Shown here: positions 1 to 13,801 of the stretch, piece after piece
Layout: every line of letters begins with the position of its first letter
Numbering within the stretch: position 1 is the first letter of the stretch
Assembly: GCA_024036415.1 (NCBI GenBank)
Contig: JAMWET010007158.1
Span: forward strand, 199,001 to 263,000
DNA length: 64,000 nt
From: Prochilodus magdalenae
Lineage: Eukaryota > Chordata > Actinopteri > Characiformes > Prochilodontidae
Direction of reading: 5' to 3'
Program-made: the position numbers and the translations under genes
Notes under the pieces: generated by a model
The model's database searches: none
What the model was told of the DNA's origin: nothing
The model's input: the letters and a program-made list of their open reading frames with translations, nothing else

Positions 1-1140
1 ATACAATGTGCCACCTGAGGATTTTGGTGGTGGGTGGGCCTGTGTTGGGACCTGGGAGTGTTTAGGTAAATAGTGAGACAATGGCTGGATTATACTCAAA
101 GAAAAGTCAATGTGAGTTTTTCTTTGTGGGTGAGAAAGGAGTTAAAAGGTACCCACTGCTACAACAGGGGAGGTATTTTTTACTCTTAAGCCCATTTTAC
201 ATCAGAAGCAGTAAACGCACAACATGATGTGCCGCACTGTACCATGGGAAATGCACTGCTATAATAATGTAGCCTTTCACATCAAGCGTAGTTTTTCTTG
301 GCAAAAACATATAATCCAGGCTAATAAACAAATCAGGAAGTGCAGTTTCATCTCTTTCATCTATTTGGAAAGGTAATAGAAATTGCATCTCTAACTCTTA
401 CTCTGGTGTGAGGTGGGCTTTTGCCCCATATTTGCTCCAAATTGGTACATGGTGTAGGGTAACATTTTTACAGGTACATCATCTAGGATATCGTCTCATC
501 AGTTAATTCATGTTTTGGTCATGTTCAGTTGAATACTTTATGTCTGTATGTATTAGTATGTTTAGACTATTTATCTGTCCACATTCCTCTGTCCCCTACC
601 TGACCTTTGCTTCTTGATAATTTGATGCTGAGTGTACCAGAAAGAAAGGTCATGATGGCAGCCTCAGCTGCGGCTAAGAAATCCATCTTGAAAGGCTGGT
701 TTGAACCTGATCTTTCTTTATCGCAGATGTGGTGGGGATTCTTATCCTGGAGCGGGCAACTGCCAGATTCCATAATGCCAAGGCAGCGGTGACTCATGTT
801 TGGATTGATGCCATTAACTATGTTTAGAAGACATCCTGAACATTATTTGGTTCTTTTACTTCCACAGACCCCAGTCCTTTTCTTTTTGTGATATTGATAA
901 GCAGATAATGGTAACAAAATGAACTGGACTTTGGGATGGTTTATTTAAAGATTGCCAGCATTACCATAGATTTTCGTGACTCCATTGAATGTCATGAGAG
1001 GGTGCAATAATTTTTTTTACCAGGCTCACATGTATCTACTTATTTTACTTTTAAGTTAAAACAGTTGGGTGGAGTTATGGGGTGGTTCATAAAATGACTG
1101 ACAGGAAGTCAGTCTAATTTATTTTTTTTCCTGCAGTTTT
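1..1140. other. Intergenic, nothing recognised
   Basis: AT-rich single-copy-looking sequence. Only short chance reading frames are present, and there is no repeat or gene signal. Confidence 0.6.
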
Positions 1141-1172
1141 CTAAACAGGGTTTCTCAGGAATGTTATATGCT

Positions 1173-1353
1173 TGGCATGGTGATATGGTGGGTAGCGCTG
1201 TTGCCTCATAGCATGAAGGGCCTGGGTTTGATTCGTGGCTAGGGTGTCCGTAGTCCGTCCGCCTGTGTGGAGTTTGCATGCTCTCCCCATATTTGTGTGG
1301 GTTTCCTCAGGGGGCTCCGCTTTCCTCCCAGAGACCAAAGATGTACACTCAGG
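1173..1353 (+). repeat. Common teleost interspersed repeat with tRNA-like head
   Basis: It begins with a degenerate tRNA-like stretch (GGTAGCGCTGTTGCCTCATA as box A, GGGTTTGATTC as box B). It continues with the widespread fish repeat segment GTGGAGTTTGCATGCTCTCC and GTGGGTTTCCTC. It is a diverged, old copy, and I cannot assign its family name. Confidence 0.6.
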
Positions 1354-1431
1354 GCAGTTGGGATGTTGATTTGGGGTGTGTGTTGGCCTGTCTGGGGTGT
1401 TTCCTGGGATGAAGACTGAATGTGATTAATG

Positions 1432-1560
1432 ATGACAGCAGCACTGCTGTGCCTGATCCACTCACACCAGCACAACACACACTAACACCCCACCACCACA
1501 TCAGTGTCACTGCAGTGCTGAGAATGATTCACCACCCACATAATACCTGGTCCTGTGATG
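1432..1560 (+). repeat. Fragment of a non-autonomous DNA transposon (same family as 19965-20335)
   Basis: It contains AGCAGCACTGCTGTGCCTGA followed by CCACTCACACCAGCACAACA, matching the right half of the element at 20215-20290 and continuing with CAGTGTCACTGCAGTGCTGA. The left half is missing. Confidence 0.6.
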
Positions 1561-1599
1561 GTACTGATTACTAAACATCAGGGTGAAATGAGACTGGAT

Positions 1600-3790
1600 A
1601 AACAGTCTTAATTTTGAATGTACATTACTGAAATAAGTTTGATTAGATGATTTTGGAGTGTTACTACTGGCACATTCATCATTTAACTACACAAATGATA
1701 TATTTTGAGTTTATTTATAGCTCTATTGAATTCTTACAGGCCGTGACAGACAGCTATTTTTAAATGCTAGAGGTGGGTGTATTTCACAGTAACGTACAGG
1801 AAAAATCCTGACATGTCACTCTAGCCACTTTTGCCTGACCTGCATGCTGTTTTTGCTTTCTTTCTAAAATGGTCAGCCTACTCTGCCACAGATAAAGCGT
1901 ACACTCAAAGCTTGGGTAAAGAGATCACTCTTGAAGGTATGAAAAGAATGACTGCACAAGAACATTTTGTCTTGCTTTACACTATAAATAGCTGCCGTGA
2001 CTAATGCTTATTTGTTCTACATGGACATTTCTACACCGGTGGAGTGTTCAGTTTGGTTTCATCTTCATCTGAATTCATAAAACCTGCCTGGGCTTGTTTA
2101 GAGTTTGTTGACTGTACTCATTTTAATAAATAGAAATATATGTATGCACAAGCATTTACACGCAGATTAGCTCAGGTTGGAGTCCTACAGTATTTGCCTG
2201 CATGCTTTGCAAAGTTTCCATTCCACCTTGAATGATACATTTAAGGAGGAACATAACTAGAAATGAAGTCAGCTTCAGTCTATAGTGATAGTGTAATAGT
2301 GATAGCCTGGGATGGCAGATTCCTATACATTCTCCACTGTTTGCTGTTGCGTTATTTATTTATTTATTTTTTTATACAAAGTGTTGAATATTAATTACTC
2401 TATTATGCAGCTGTTTAGGATTTTGGAATTGGTCTGTTTCTGGCCTTCTTTAGGAACAGTGAGATTAGTATTAGTAAGAAGGAGACAGTGTTTGAGCTTC
2501 AGGGAATGTCAGTTCTATGTACCCAACTCTCCTTATTCAACTATGCCAACGTAAATACGGTTTTCTATTCTATACCTTTTAACAATGCAAAATATCCGGT
2601 GAGTAGTTAGTGTTTGCAGGCTTAAGTGCGTGCAGACTCGCTGTAGTCTTTCCCCTCCATGTTTCCTATCAAAACACACAGGGATAAATAGAAACCAGGT
2701 GCTGTTTACTGTCTGTGCAGGTGTTATGCCAGTGATATTCTCAGAGAAAGCATTAAAAACTAAGATTAAGAAAAGTGAGAGAGAGAAAAATAAAGAGACT
2801 TGAACAAGGAAATGATTTCCCTCCCTGCACTGTCACTCGCACATGGTGCCAGGGGTTGATCTTCAGGTTTCTTTGGGAGAGGGAGACTCAGAACATCATA
2901 TGACAGGCCAGTAGACTTTCCTGTATGCAAATCAAAAATACTTGAAGACTACAGTACATCGAAGCACATCAAAGGCACAGCTAGGCGGACAGCTCAGCCT
3001 TGGCCCTCAAACCTGAGCAGTAAAGCTGTATTGGAAACACAAAAGGATTATTATCAGCCATTCTAATGAAAATGCTTCATCTTTTTAGACCTTAGTGAAG
3101 AAAAGCGTATCTACAGTGGCTAACCGCACAGAGAGTTTTCCCATGTAGCACTCTCTTTGTGTTGAGCTGTAAATTTCTCAGTCATGCCCTGGATATTTAC
3201 CCAGGGACTAGATGACGTGCATGTTTTTCGTTTGCTCCAGTAAATACTTCTTTCCAGTGAACCAGGTGCTTCCTCATGAGGAAGTCTGAGGTGTCTCACT
3301 CCACTCATTGTGAAGGATATAGCACTCATGAGCAGGAATCTTGCCTGACTGGTAGAAGTAATGCTGATATGCCGGTCTCAGCAGAAAATGTCCTTCTTTC
3401 ACATCCAGCTTTATGAAATATAACAGAAACATTATGCCAGGTCAGCAGTTTTGGACAATGCCTAGATGTACCTTCCTCTTCGAGGAATTACCAGTAATCA
3501 ACATCAGAATCGACCTGGTGTGCTGGAGCTGTAAACGCTGGTCATGAGATTTTACTTCTTACTGTCCACATAGATGATAGAGGGGTAGAACACTTTGGCC
3601 TAGCAAAGCTTTCATAAGCTATGGTTTATGTATTGTATTGCATTTTTCCGCCTGTGTCCTTTTTGACTGTTTGTGTGGGTTTCTGTACCAAAAACATTTG
3701 GTTCAACACAGTTCATGCATGACCATGTTCAACAGTGTCTTTATCCCTATGGAAATCTTGTTTTTGTTTATGTGCCTTTAAAACACAATA
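1600..3790. other. Intergenic, no gene
   Basis: Mostly AT-rich sequence, with a short TTTA run near 2352-2371. The part at about 2810-3330 is repeat-poor and of balanced composition, and could hold a regulatory element. No exon-like reading frame was seen. Confidence 0.5.
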
Positions 3791-3794
3791 TATG

Positions 3795-4035
3795 GCTGCT
3801 TTTCAAAGAAAACCATGTATCTTAATTTTTATCGATTTTGACTTTTATGCATGATTTCATAGTGTGTGAATATTTCATGATGAATGGACCAACAGAAATG
3901 GCCCAAAATTACTAACTGGTTTCATTGACTTACATAAAAAAATGTTTTGCCCTCTCCTGCAAAGTTACCATTTTGATGTTTGTTTTGTCTTTGGGCAGCA
4001 CCGCTATGACTCTTTTCTCATTGGTTGCTCTGTAT
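3795..4035 (+). repeat. Interspersed repeat family A, copy 1
   Basis: It carries the ordered landmarks shared by all copies: AACCATGTATCT, GATGAATGGACCAACAGAAA, TTCATTGACTTACAT, CCTCTCCTGCAAAGTTACCA and TTGGGCAGC. The same order recurs at 23165-23419, 23882-24180, 44745-44990 (reverse), 54080-54310 and 54960-55215. There are no terminal repeats or coding capacity. Confidence 0.7.
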
Positions 4036-4039
4036 TGTG

Positions 4040-4935
4040 ACACGTACAATAGCAGTGCAGGGTAAAATAATCCTAAGGACCCAGAGACATTAAGTCAAAA
4101 GTCCTATCTTAAACTGTGTCTTCTAGTTGGTTCTCATCAGTGCAGTTTTGGTCAGCTAAGCATTTTTAATTGGCATGGACGGACGGCACTGAGACAGCAC
4201 TGAGAACCGCTGCATATGGAGAGAAACTTAAATAAGCAAAAGCAGCAAGCAACACTCTCAAGAGTCTCTCTCAGTCTGCAACAGGATGGCTAATTTTTTC
4301 TCCCATCTACTCAAAATACCACATAACTAAAGGCACCATTAGCATATGTGAAGTTAGCAAAGCAGGTACTGTCTGAGGAGGGCCAGCTAGCTGTAATGGA
4401 AGCCAGAGAGCTCACGGTGTGCACAGACCTAGCTGATGTTAATGCTCTCTAGTTTTTACAATGTTACAGTGTTAGGGGAGGTTGTGCTAAGCATAGCTCC
4501 AGTGCATCGTCAAGCCTTGATTTCAGAAACACAAATAATGTAACACTGTAATGGTCTAACTCTAAAATTTAGTAACACACAGTTACCAGTCTTAACATTT
4601 GCATTACATATCAAACAAGCAGCTTTAGAATAGCCCATTGCCCGTTTCCAGTGAGCAAGAATATGCATACACTCAGATGCACATGACACGCGTTTCGTAA
4701 GCTTACTTGGTGTAGTAAACATGCGTGCTTTATTTCCCTGTTTAATGTGCAAACATTAGCTTTAAAGTCGCCTTGGTTTACTTTCTAGGTTTGGCTTAAA
4801 CATGGAGATTAGAAGCTTATAGGATGTTCAAGCTGCTTTCTGTGCTTAGCATTTTGCGTTTTTACAGTTTTATTTTTAATAATGCAGCTGCTGCTAAATT
4901 GGAATGTTCTGTCTTACAGATGCATATGTGACATG
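4040..4935. other. Intergenic, no gene
   Basis: Unremarkable AT-rich sequence with GCTAGC/TTAGC-type words that recur elsewhere in the window (near 10290 and 11060). No gene seen. Confidence 0.5.
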
Positions 4936-4937
4936 TA

Positions 4938-5468
4938 CAGGGGTTGGACAATGAAACGGAAACACCTGGTTTTAGACCACAATCATTTATTAGTATGGTG
5001 TAGGGCCTCCTTTTGCGGCCAGTACAGCGTCAGTTGGTCTTGGGAATGACATATACTGCGTCCTGCACAGTGGTCAGAGGGATTTTAAGCCATTCTTCTT
5101 GCAGGATAGTGGCCAGGTCACTACGTGATGCTGGTGGAGGTTCGTCCTTCTTGGTGGTATGCTGACATTACCCTGGATACAGTGGCTCTTGATACATCAC
5201 AAAGACTTGCTGTCTTGGTCACAGATGTGCCAGCAAGACGTGCACCAACTATGTCCTCTTTTGAACTCTGGTATGTCACCCATAATGTTGTATGCATTGC
5301 AGTATGTTGAGCAGAACTGTGCTCTTACCTGCTAACTAAACCTTCACACTCTGCTCTTACTGGTGCAATGTGCAGTTAATGAAGATTGGCCACCAGGCTG
5401 GTCCAATTTAGCCATGAGACCTCCCACACTGAAATGACAGGTGTTTCAGTTTCATTGTCCAACCCCTG
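4938..5468 (-). mobile_element. Tc1-like miniature element, internally deleted, intact ends
   Basis: The element is 531 bp with inverted ends starting CAGGGGTTGGACAATGAAAC and a TA on both sides (4936-4937 and 5469-5470), as Tc1/mariner insertion produces. On the minus strand it keeps the N-terminal helix-turn-helix of a Tc1 transposase (LAGTSVTKTASLCDVSRAT-like, about 5125-5310) joined directly to a C-terminal piece matching LATILQEEWLK and KGGPTPY. The DDE catalytic core is absent, so it cannot encode a working transposase. It is closely similar to the inverted copy at 21893-22414. Confidence 0.9.
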
Positions 5469-5469
5469 T

Positions 5470-6530
5470 ATTTGACTGGGAGATGAGCAGCGATCATCAT
5501 TCAGTCTTAGGAGCAAGTTACGCATTGGCTTAGTGTGTGTAGGCCATTAATACTGCAACTTAGACGAGCAACTGTAGGCTGAATAGGTGGTCGTATGTAC
5601 ATTTGTTGATGTTGTGACATCACAATCATGATACATTCACAGTGGGTTGTGTACTTTCCATATATATAAGATGCATGTTCATAAAGTGTATTAAATATTG
5701 TTTTAGTGTTTATGCACCACTTTGCTGCCACGTTCTCATTCTCAGTGCTAATCACATATCAACTTGGTGTCTGCAAGACCGCACTGAAGAAATGCCATTC
5801 CATGGAAGTATACACACGTGGGCCACCACAATCGGCTTTATGTGTCCCATAGCTATCTATTAACAGAAAATCCCGTTTAATCCAAGACTTTTGGGAATCT
5901 GTTTGACACCCCGAAAGCCAGATTTCAAGGCACAGATTAAGCAGACTCTTAATTAAATTTCACTGTCCATGGGGATTTCTCTCATTTTCTGGGCATAGAA
6001 AGCACTCGAGGCAAAGCTTCAGTAGCTGTGCTCAAGCTAAAAAGTGTGTCTTTGTTCACAGAAGTGATATGTAGGCCTACTAGTTCATTTATCTTTTACA
6101 CTTGCTGAGCAAGCACTAAACATTCATGCCCATATTCATTCATATTCATTGCCACCGTTTTAGCCCAAAAGCAGCACCTGGAAAGGCGTTTTAATGACAT
6201 TAGAATCATCTACAGCAACATTGAGAGTCTGTAAGGTAACCTACATAGCACAAATTACATTTAGCTCCAAAGGGTCCGTAGTTTATGTTAGTTCAGCTCT
6301 ATACTTCAGCTGTTTCAACAGATGAACTGTGTTGAACTCATGGAAAAGACAAATGTTACTCCAATGCAAGTGAAAGCTTCAGTTAAATGTTTACTTGAGT
6401 TAAAATACTGGTGTCAACGCAATGTTGTATTTTTCATTAATGCATTTACAGAAAGGACTTCAGTCAGTAACATTAGTACACATCAGCAGCATACTCCCAC
6501 AGGCCTGGTGTTATAAACCAACTGGTTTAC
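5470..6530. other. Intergenic, no gene
   Basis: AT-rich sequence with a short CATATTCATT duplication near 6127-6150. Nothing else recognised. Confidence 0.5.
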
Positions 6531-6534
6531 TACA

Positions 6535-6975
6535 CTCATCATCAAAAGAATAGTTGCATGCAGCGGGACTACAGTGCTATTGGGAAGGAAGATAAAGGTT
6601 ACCAGGAACAGTAAATGATGACACATTTAGAATAATGTGGGCTATATTTATTGAGCTAAACATACAGAAGTAATGTCTTTCAGTATGGCCCCGGGTCCTC
6701 TTGTTTGCTAACCCAACATGCCAGACATCTAGGCATGGAATTGTAGAGGTTCTTAAAGGTGTCCTGCAAAAATCCATCCCATGTTCCTGCAGATTTTGTG
6801 GTAGGGGTGGAGGTGGAGTGACACCAGGCCTTCTGGATGTGTAACTCGTGACAACAAACCATTAATCTTGCCAGTGTTCACGGGGGCTCCACACATGGAT
6901 TTGGTAGTCCTCTCCACCAAGACAAAAGCTGGCTTCTCCACTGAAGATGACCAGATGACATTCAGAGCATAAGCA
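6535..6975 (-). mobile_element. Decayed, internally deleted Tc1-like transposon (family B), copy 1
   Basis: Read on the minus strand, pieces in shifting frames give VIFSGEASFCLGGEDYQIHV (Tc1 transposase VIFSDESRF region). This is followed abruptly by PGVTPPPPLPQNLQ and WDGFLQDTFKNLYNSMPRC, the transposase C-terminus. The central catalytic part is missing. Stops and frameshifts make it non-functional. The same junction occurs in the copies at 21210 and 26265. Confidence 0.8.
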
Positions 6976-6979
6976 TTCA

Positions 6980-8745
6980 TGCACTGTGTTACGATTGCAG
7001 AGCGGGTTGCCCATTAATTGCAGGCTTGGTGATTAAATCTTTCTCCTGTCTATGGCTGAAGTGCTCTTGAGTAAGGTGCAATGGCAAATATCCATATATT
7101 CTGTTTTGCAAACAACATTTACCCTCTATCTAAAGTTGGAACTTGATGCTAATCCAATGTTGGTTTTTGACAGACGTCTGACTTCGATTTCCAACTGAAA
7201 TTGAATCCAGGGTTATAGATTAACTTCAAGCCAACGTTAGGTTTGGATGTCAACCTGGTTTTCATTTAAATCTAATATTCTACATCTGTCTGATGTCAGA
7301 AACCCACTGACAAAAATAGAGGGATACTTTGGGAACCTCTGTTACTGTCTACCCCTAGTGTTCAACCTTTAGCTTGTAGTTTTAGACTAGATACTGGATT
7401 GTACTGGATCTTTTACCAAACAATTCAACAAAAATTCCATTATGTTTTTCAACATTTCTGCACAATTCAACAGCAGAATTCAGTCGCTGAGATCATTTAG
7501 AGTAGTTTGGGGTTAACTGAGAAAGGTAGTGACATTCTGTTCCCTTTGAAATGTTTTCCATTCCCTCACAACAACCCTATGTTCCCCTGCCAGTGTTTTG
7601 TGAATGCAGTGTATTTTGTACTGAAATCTGATTAGAATAACAGCTAAGTTAGTTACAGCTGAATTACAGCCATGCCTGCCCAGCGTGCAGCATTTATGCT
7701 GTGTTGGTTGCTCTTGCTTGCAGAACCCATCATAAATTTTAGCGTAATTTGTTTATATAGAGCTTTTGGTAGCGGTAAAGAAAATCTGCTTATTGGATGT
7801 AAATATTTATATACAAATTGTGGATCAGATGGAGAAATCGTGAATAAGTGATGGGCATACACAGCTTGTAGTTTGAGACCCCTAAGCTTCAATGATGGAA
7901 TATTGTATAGTTATACATTGAATAAACACTGAACTGTTCCTATCTGAGATTTTGAGTTTGATGTAGACCAAAGCTTTATTTACATCATGTGACCATAATT
8001 TATTAGGAAACATTAAGTGTCAATAAACTCACCTTTTAATCATGGAGGTCTGGAAAATGACTTCAGCTTTGTGAGAACATATAGACCATGGGAAAGGTAA
8101 CGCTCATATAAGGACATTGATGGGTTAATGGAACAGTCTTACTGGCTAGACGTAATGTTCTGTCACATGTCCCACTGGTTATGCAGTGTGAGTTCAATAT
8201 TGAGAACACACCGTGCCCACAAACCTTTCCTTCTTACATGGAAAGGATGCAGCTGTGTGCTCTCGGTAGCACTGCACAGCATTCTGGAATAATGCAATAC
8301 AACAAAGTTAAACAAGTGCCTTGATGAATATACCCACAGAGGTCATTTACAGAGCTGACTGGAAAACATAGAATCAATAAGGGAATGTTATTACTGGAAC
8401 AGTTGTGTTTAGAATATGAGAGTAATTGCATTAAGCAGCCCCTGTGCTGGGAATATACATTCCGTTGGCCTTTTCTAACAAGCTCATTAGGTCTTGTAGA
8501 CGCATCGCACTCCAGAGGTCCGCCTGATTTCTATGGTGGGTTTCATGTTTACATTTTGACTGCTCTGGTTTAGTAAGAGAGAAAATGAGTTTGCTTTAAA
8601 GCTTCGGGGACTGAAAATGTCAACCGGCAAACATTAAAAACTTGTCTGTAGTGCTCTTGTGGAAATCTCTGTGGGATTTTAGGCAATAAAAGAAGTTGTA
8701 TCGGTGCCAAATCCCTTCTGTGCAGTGATTAATAAAGCAAGAACA
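6980..8745. other. Intergenic, no gene
   Basis: AT-rich sequence. GAAGTGCTCTTGAGTAAGGT near 7060-7079 is a fragment of the repeat type seen at 37863-38022. No exon is visible. Confidence 0.5.
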
Positions 8746-8749
8746 AACA

Positions 8750-8889
8750 TCTTTCTTTCCTTCTTTCCTTCTTTCCTTCTTTCCTTCTTTCTTTCTTTCT
8801 TTCCTTCTTTCTTTCTTTCTTTCTTTCCTTCTTTCTTTCCTTCTTTCTTTCTTTCCTTCTTTCTTTCTTTCTTTCTTTCCTTCTTTCCT

Positions 8890-8957
<68 letters not shown>

Positions 8958-9059
8958 TCCTTCTTTCCTTCTTTCTTTCTTTTCTTCTTTCTTTCTTTCT
9001 TTCTTTCTTTTCTTCTTTCCTTCCTTCTTTCTTTCTTTTTTCCTTCTTTCTTTTTTCCT

Positions 9060-9111
<52 letters not shown>

Positions 9112-9524
9112 TTTTCTTTCTTTCTTTCTTTCTTTCTTTCCTTCTTTCTTTCCTTCTTTATTCTTTCTTTCTTTCTTTCCTTCTTTATTCTTTCTTTCTT
9201 TCTTTCTTTCTTTCTCTCTCTTTCTTTCCTTCTTTCTTTCTTTCTTTCTTTCCTTCTTTCCTTCTTTCTTTCTTTTCTTCTTTCTTTCTTTCTTTTCTTC
9301 TTTCTTTCTTTCTTTTCTTCTTTCCTTCCTTCTTTCTTTCTTTTTTCCTTCCTTCTTTCTTTCTTTCTTTCTTTCTTTTTTCCTTCTTTCTTTCCTTTTT
9401 TCTTTCTTTCTTTCCTTCTTTCTTTCGTTTTTTCTTTCCTTCTTTCTTTCTTTCCTTTTTTCTTCTTTCCTTCCTTCCTTCCTTCCTTCCTTTCTTTCTT
9501 TCCTTCTTTCCTTCTTTCTTTTCT

Positions 9525-9568
<44 letters not shown>

Positions 9569-9616
9569 TCCTTCTTTCTTTCTTTCTTTCCTTCTTTCTT
9601 TTCTTATTTCCTTCCT

Positions 9617-9687
<71 letters not shown>

Positions 9688-9820
9688 GTCTTTCTTTCTT
9701 TCTTTCTTTCTTTCCTTCTTTCCTTCTTTCTTTTCTTCTTTCTTTCCTTCTTTTCTTCTTTCTTTCCTTCTTTCCTTCTTTCTTTCCTTCTTTCCTTCTT
9801 TCTTTTGTTCTTTCTTTTCT

Positions 9821-9867
<47 letters not shown>

Positions 9868-9868
9868 G
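8750..9868. repeat. 1.1-kb TTTC microsatellite tract
   Basis: An almost pure pyrimidine tract of TTTC units, with interspersed TTCC, TTTTC and rare A or G interruptions. It stays open in one frame for 392 codons only because the repeat contains no stop; the phenylalanine/leucine/serine 'protein' is an artefact. Confidence 0.97.
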
Positions 9869-9869
9869 T

Positions 9870-12800
9870 GTGTAGGCTATAAGTTGCTCATCATGACAAC
9901 TAAAACTGGTTTAGTGGCTGACATGCGCTGAACTCCAGTTTCCACTGGAAGGGAATTCCAGTAATTTTGCATTATCATTAAGATGTATGCAAAGTCATTC
10001 AGGGTGGTTTGCTTAGAAATGCACTGTTCTAGAAAAACCTACCTGGTGGGAATTTTTCACAGCTGTGCTGACAGCAACGAGATGCCTGAAATGTTAATGC
10101 CTCTAAGTTACTTCACTTCCAGCGTCTTGTTTTACAGGAACCTGTTATGCATACACTGATTCAGGTTTGCATTAAACATGCAATACATGTGATTTTAATT
10201 AAAATCATTCCAGAATGTAAGAAATAACAGTTTTAATGTGTTTTTTAAAGACATCCATATATTGTGTTGCAGCAGTCTGCTAAAGTTAGCATGCTAACCA
10301 GCTAGCCTCGGCCTGTCCTATCTTATAATACCGCTTTGTACCCTAAGACAGTGAGTCACTGTAGCATTGAGTCTAATCAGCGCAACATAAGCCCAACACT
10401 GCTGCTTTGATGACATAGGTTCTGTTTCTGGTTAGATCATTTAGGACCAGGTGGCCAACAAAAGGATGAGTAAACTCAATGATGGCTGAAGCTCTAGGCT
10501 AGTAGTGACCAGTATCACCCTTGCTGTCTGTTCTGGGCAAGAATTGACCTGCAGCAGCAAACAAACAAAGTGAAGCAAAATATGAGTTAATATTGGAGTT
10601 GCTTTCCACGGCTGGAGATGCTATTGGCAGATAAAGGGATACAATCCTTTGCTGAGCATTTCCTCTAGACTGGTAAGTGAACAGTTGTTAATGCCACCAC
10701 TGAGGAGGAGGTACATTTCCCTTGTTTCCTTCTATATGCCCCATGTTTGTTTGAAGTATGAATTCACCAGGTTGCTTAAAAAATCTGTTAAAGGAGAAGA
10801 GGTACATACAGTGCATTCTTAAGCGTTCTGAAGATAATAAATAAAACTATTTGTACAGTATTGGTAAAATATTGTGGACACCTAGTTCCTTTTAAGCACC
10901 CAGCATCAATTGTAAACCAATCATATCTGACCAGTGGGAGGGGCTTTGGTGCTTCCTCATTCTGCAAAATAAAATCAGTCGCCAACTGCTAAAGTTATAA
11001 TAGATAAAACATCCTGACTTACAACACAAATAATGGCCCATATAGCTTGAACAGGTTGCTAGCTAGCTAAAGAAAAGCGGATGGGCTAGCATAAGTTAGC
11101 TAACTCATAAGGCAGCTATTCCAATCTATGTGTGAAATACAAGAATATAATATAAGAACCTTTGTTTGACTTCAGTGCTGTGGCCTGGTCTGTGCCTGTT
11201 GTAAGTGGATGGATATACTATGATACTAATATCTAAAATATTAGCTTTATGCCTGTTACAAACTAAGTAGAGACAGATCTCTTGTGCGCCAGTGTCACCA
11301 AAACCATTTTCTTTTTACTGCTACTATAAAACGTCATGATGAACAGATATTTCAGGGCCATAAACAAACAAATAAACAGTAAAACTCATGCTAACACGAC
11401 GGTGGGCTAGCTTGTTACCCACCCAAATACCTTTCTCATAATGTTACCTCACACCGTTTATTCTAGAAATTTTCCTCCCCGGTAAAACAATGGGACTAAT
11501 TTTCCCCCAAACAAAATCTGGCTATGCCCATGAACTCATTCCATACATCTCTAGTGGCGTCCTTGTCCTGTCCCCAGCATGGCAAAGACATCTGTAAGCT
11601 TCTCTACAGTCCAGACTTTCTTCAGGAGCCACTTTAAATCGCTGTTTACGTTTCAGTTGGAATCAATTATGTGGGAACTTTGTGCAGAGAAACCAGTGGA
11701 ATCCCCCAATAGGTAGAAGTGTAGCTATACGAATGCCCAGTGCTTTGATGTACCTGTCAAACACGGATATAATGGAATACATGATACTGTATCACCATCT
11801 ATTGGTCACAAACTGTCCTTGCTTCACAAGATGAGGACAGAGCAGTAACTGTCTTGTATGACTTGCTAAGGGATCTATGATGTATCAGAGCTGTAATCTG
11901 AGTTCATCTTGAAGTTGAAGGTATCAGCAATTTGGAAAGATAAGATTAATGCATATGAGACATCATGCTTTGGAGTACAGTGCTAGGATATTAAAGGTGA
12001 TCTGTGAACTATATGTTAGGATTAAAGTGGTCCAGAATATCAAACTAAGTTATTTGTCCACCAAACTACAAACTGCAACCACATATATCCTTGGTTATTC
12101 TTCTTATTTTACACACATCTCAGAGATGAGCTGATACTTTACACACTTATCATCAAACCAATAGGAACGAAACCTGGTGGGTAGGTTTGACTTAATGAGA
12201 CATGCCAGTGACTCCAGTTTCACGCTCGGCTGCACATGCCCGTTGGCATTACTTCTCTATGTGTAGTTCAATGAATAATATTTAATAAAAATTAATACAT
12301 TTTTAATTAAATAAATATTAGTAATAACATTATTAAATATTCTGTTCTATTCTATACTATTCTATTTTAACACTCTGTTTCTAATTCTTACTGAAAATAA
12401 AACTCTAACACTGAAGAAAACCCTATGTGTCTTACCTGGCTTCACCTTTTTTAAATTGATTATTGGATCAATTGATTTGATTGATTGCGCAATCCCCATC
12501 ATTAGGAGTACTTCAAACTGCATGCTTTATGTTCTTCCAGTAGATGGAGCCATTGCGTCTCATAAGATCCTAGTCATGCGGAGATGACCTGCTTTGGATG
12601 GTATAAAGAAGGTTCATTGTTTTTTTGTATTAGCTGGGGACTGTTTTACTGGCATAGACAAAACCTCCATCCAGCAAACTTTATAAACATCATAACATAC
12701 ATGACTGTAATAACGCTAATAATTCTTTATTTATACAGCAGATTTAATTTTAGTTAAATCTCAAAGTGTTTTATTTTAAACTGCTTTAGACAGGAAGTAA

Positions 12801-13590
12801 AAAATAGCACAGTGCAAATAAAAGTCCTATGTCCTATGAGTCTTACTGCGCTCCTCATATACTAAGCTAAATCAGATTACAATCCCGATATGCTCATCCA
12901 TGTTATTTCAGAGTTTTGGTATCATATACGTAAAGAATCGTCCACCAGCAGAGCTGTACATGAGCCTGCAGTAATGTTATACCGTTCTAGCTGTGAAAGG
13001 ATTCTAAGCTTTTGATACTTGTGCTCATTTACAATGTTGTTAATATATGGGTTAGGTTTGTTGTAGGCCCACTCAGACCGGAGACCACTACGCCACAGCA
13101 CTGACCCCTTTAACTGGTGAATAACATTGCTTAATAAACTAATGAATGAGGTTTTAGCCAATTAATACTGTCATGGCTGTTTCTAGCTATAAGCCATACC
13201 AGTTGTTTAGGTTGTTTAGGGCCCATGATCTACTAAAGGGCCACAGAGTATGTAGTATAAAAATGTTTTATTTCTGAATTATGAGACTTTTCTAAAGATC
13301 TGTCCTGATCAAGAGCAACCTGTTCTGTTCTTAGAAGCAAAACCCTACACTTAGGTCTGAGTGGGGTGTGGGTCCCCCCATGTACGATGTCACCTGGGGC
13401 CTCTAGATGTTTAGACACAGCTTGGGTAGCGATTACAGTTGAATAAAGACCTGACACTAAAAACACAGAACACTTCAGCACTGATAAATTATCACTGAAA
13501 ACTCTTTATATTCTAATAGATTATTATGTATTATGGTTTAATCCAATATTCAATATATACGTATATATATACACATAATGAGAACTATTT
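9870..13590. other. Intergenic with old repeats, no gene
   Basis: It includes GCAAAGTCATTCAGGGTGGT at about 9990 (related to 17822) and TTAGC/GCTAGC-rich stretches at about 10280 and 11050. A Tc1-like fragment at 12150-12255 is listed separately. No reading frame resembles an exon. Confidence 0.5.
12150..12255 (+). mobile_element. 5' fragment of Tc1-like family B
   Basis: ACGAAACCTGGTGGGTAGGT, GAGACATG and TTTCACGCTCGGCTGCACAT match the start of the longer copy at 21230-21310 in the same order. Only this end is present. Confidence 0.6.
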
Positions 13591-13591
13591 G

Positions 13592-13723
13592 ATAGTCTCT
13601 CTCTCTGTCCCCCACCGCTCTGTCTCATTCTCTCTTTCTGTCTCTCTCTCTCTTTTTTCTCTCTCTCTCTTTCTGTCCCTCACCGCTCTGTCTCTTTCTC
13701 TCTTTCTTTCTCTCTCTCTTTTT

Positions 13724-13801
<78 letters not shown>

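Noticed and set aside
8704..9882. 392-codon open frame rich in F, L and S
   Set aside because: It lies wholly in the TTTC microsatellite, which contains no stop codons in this frame; there is no domain and no splice or start context.
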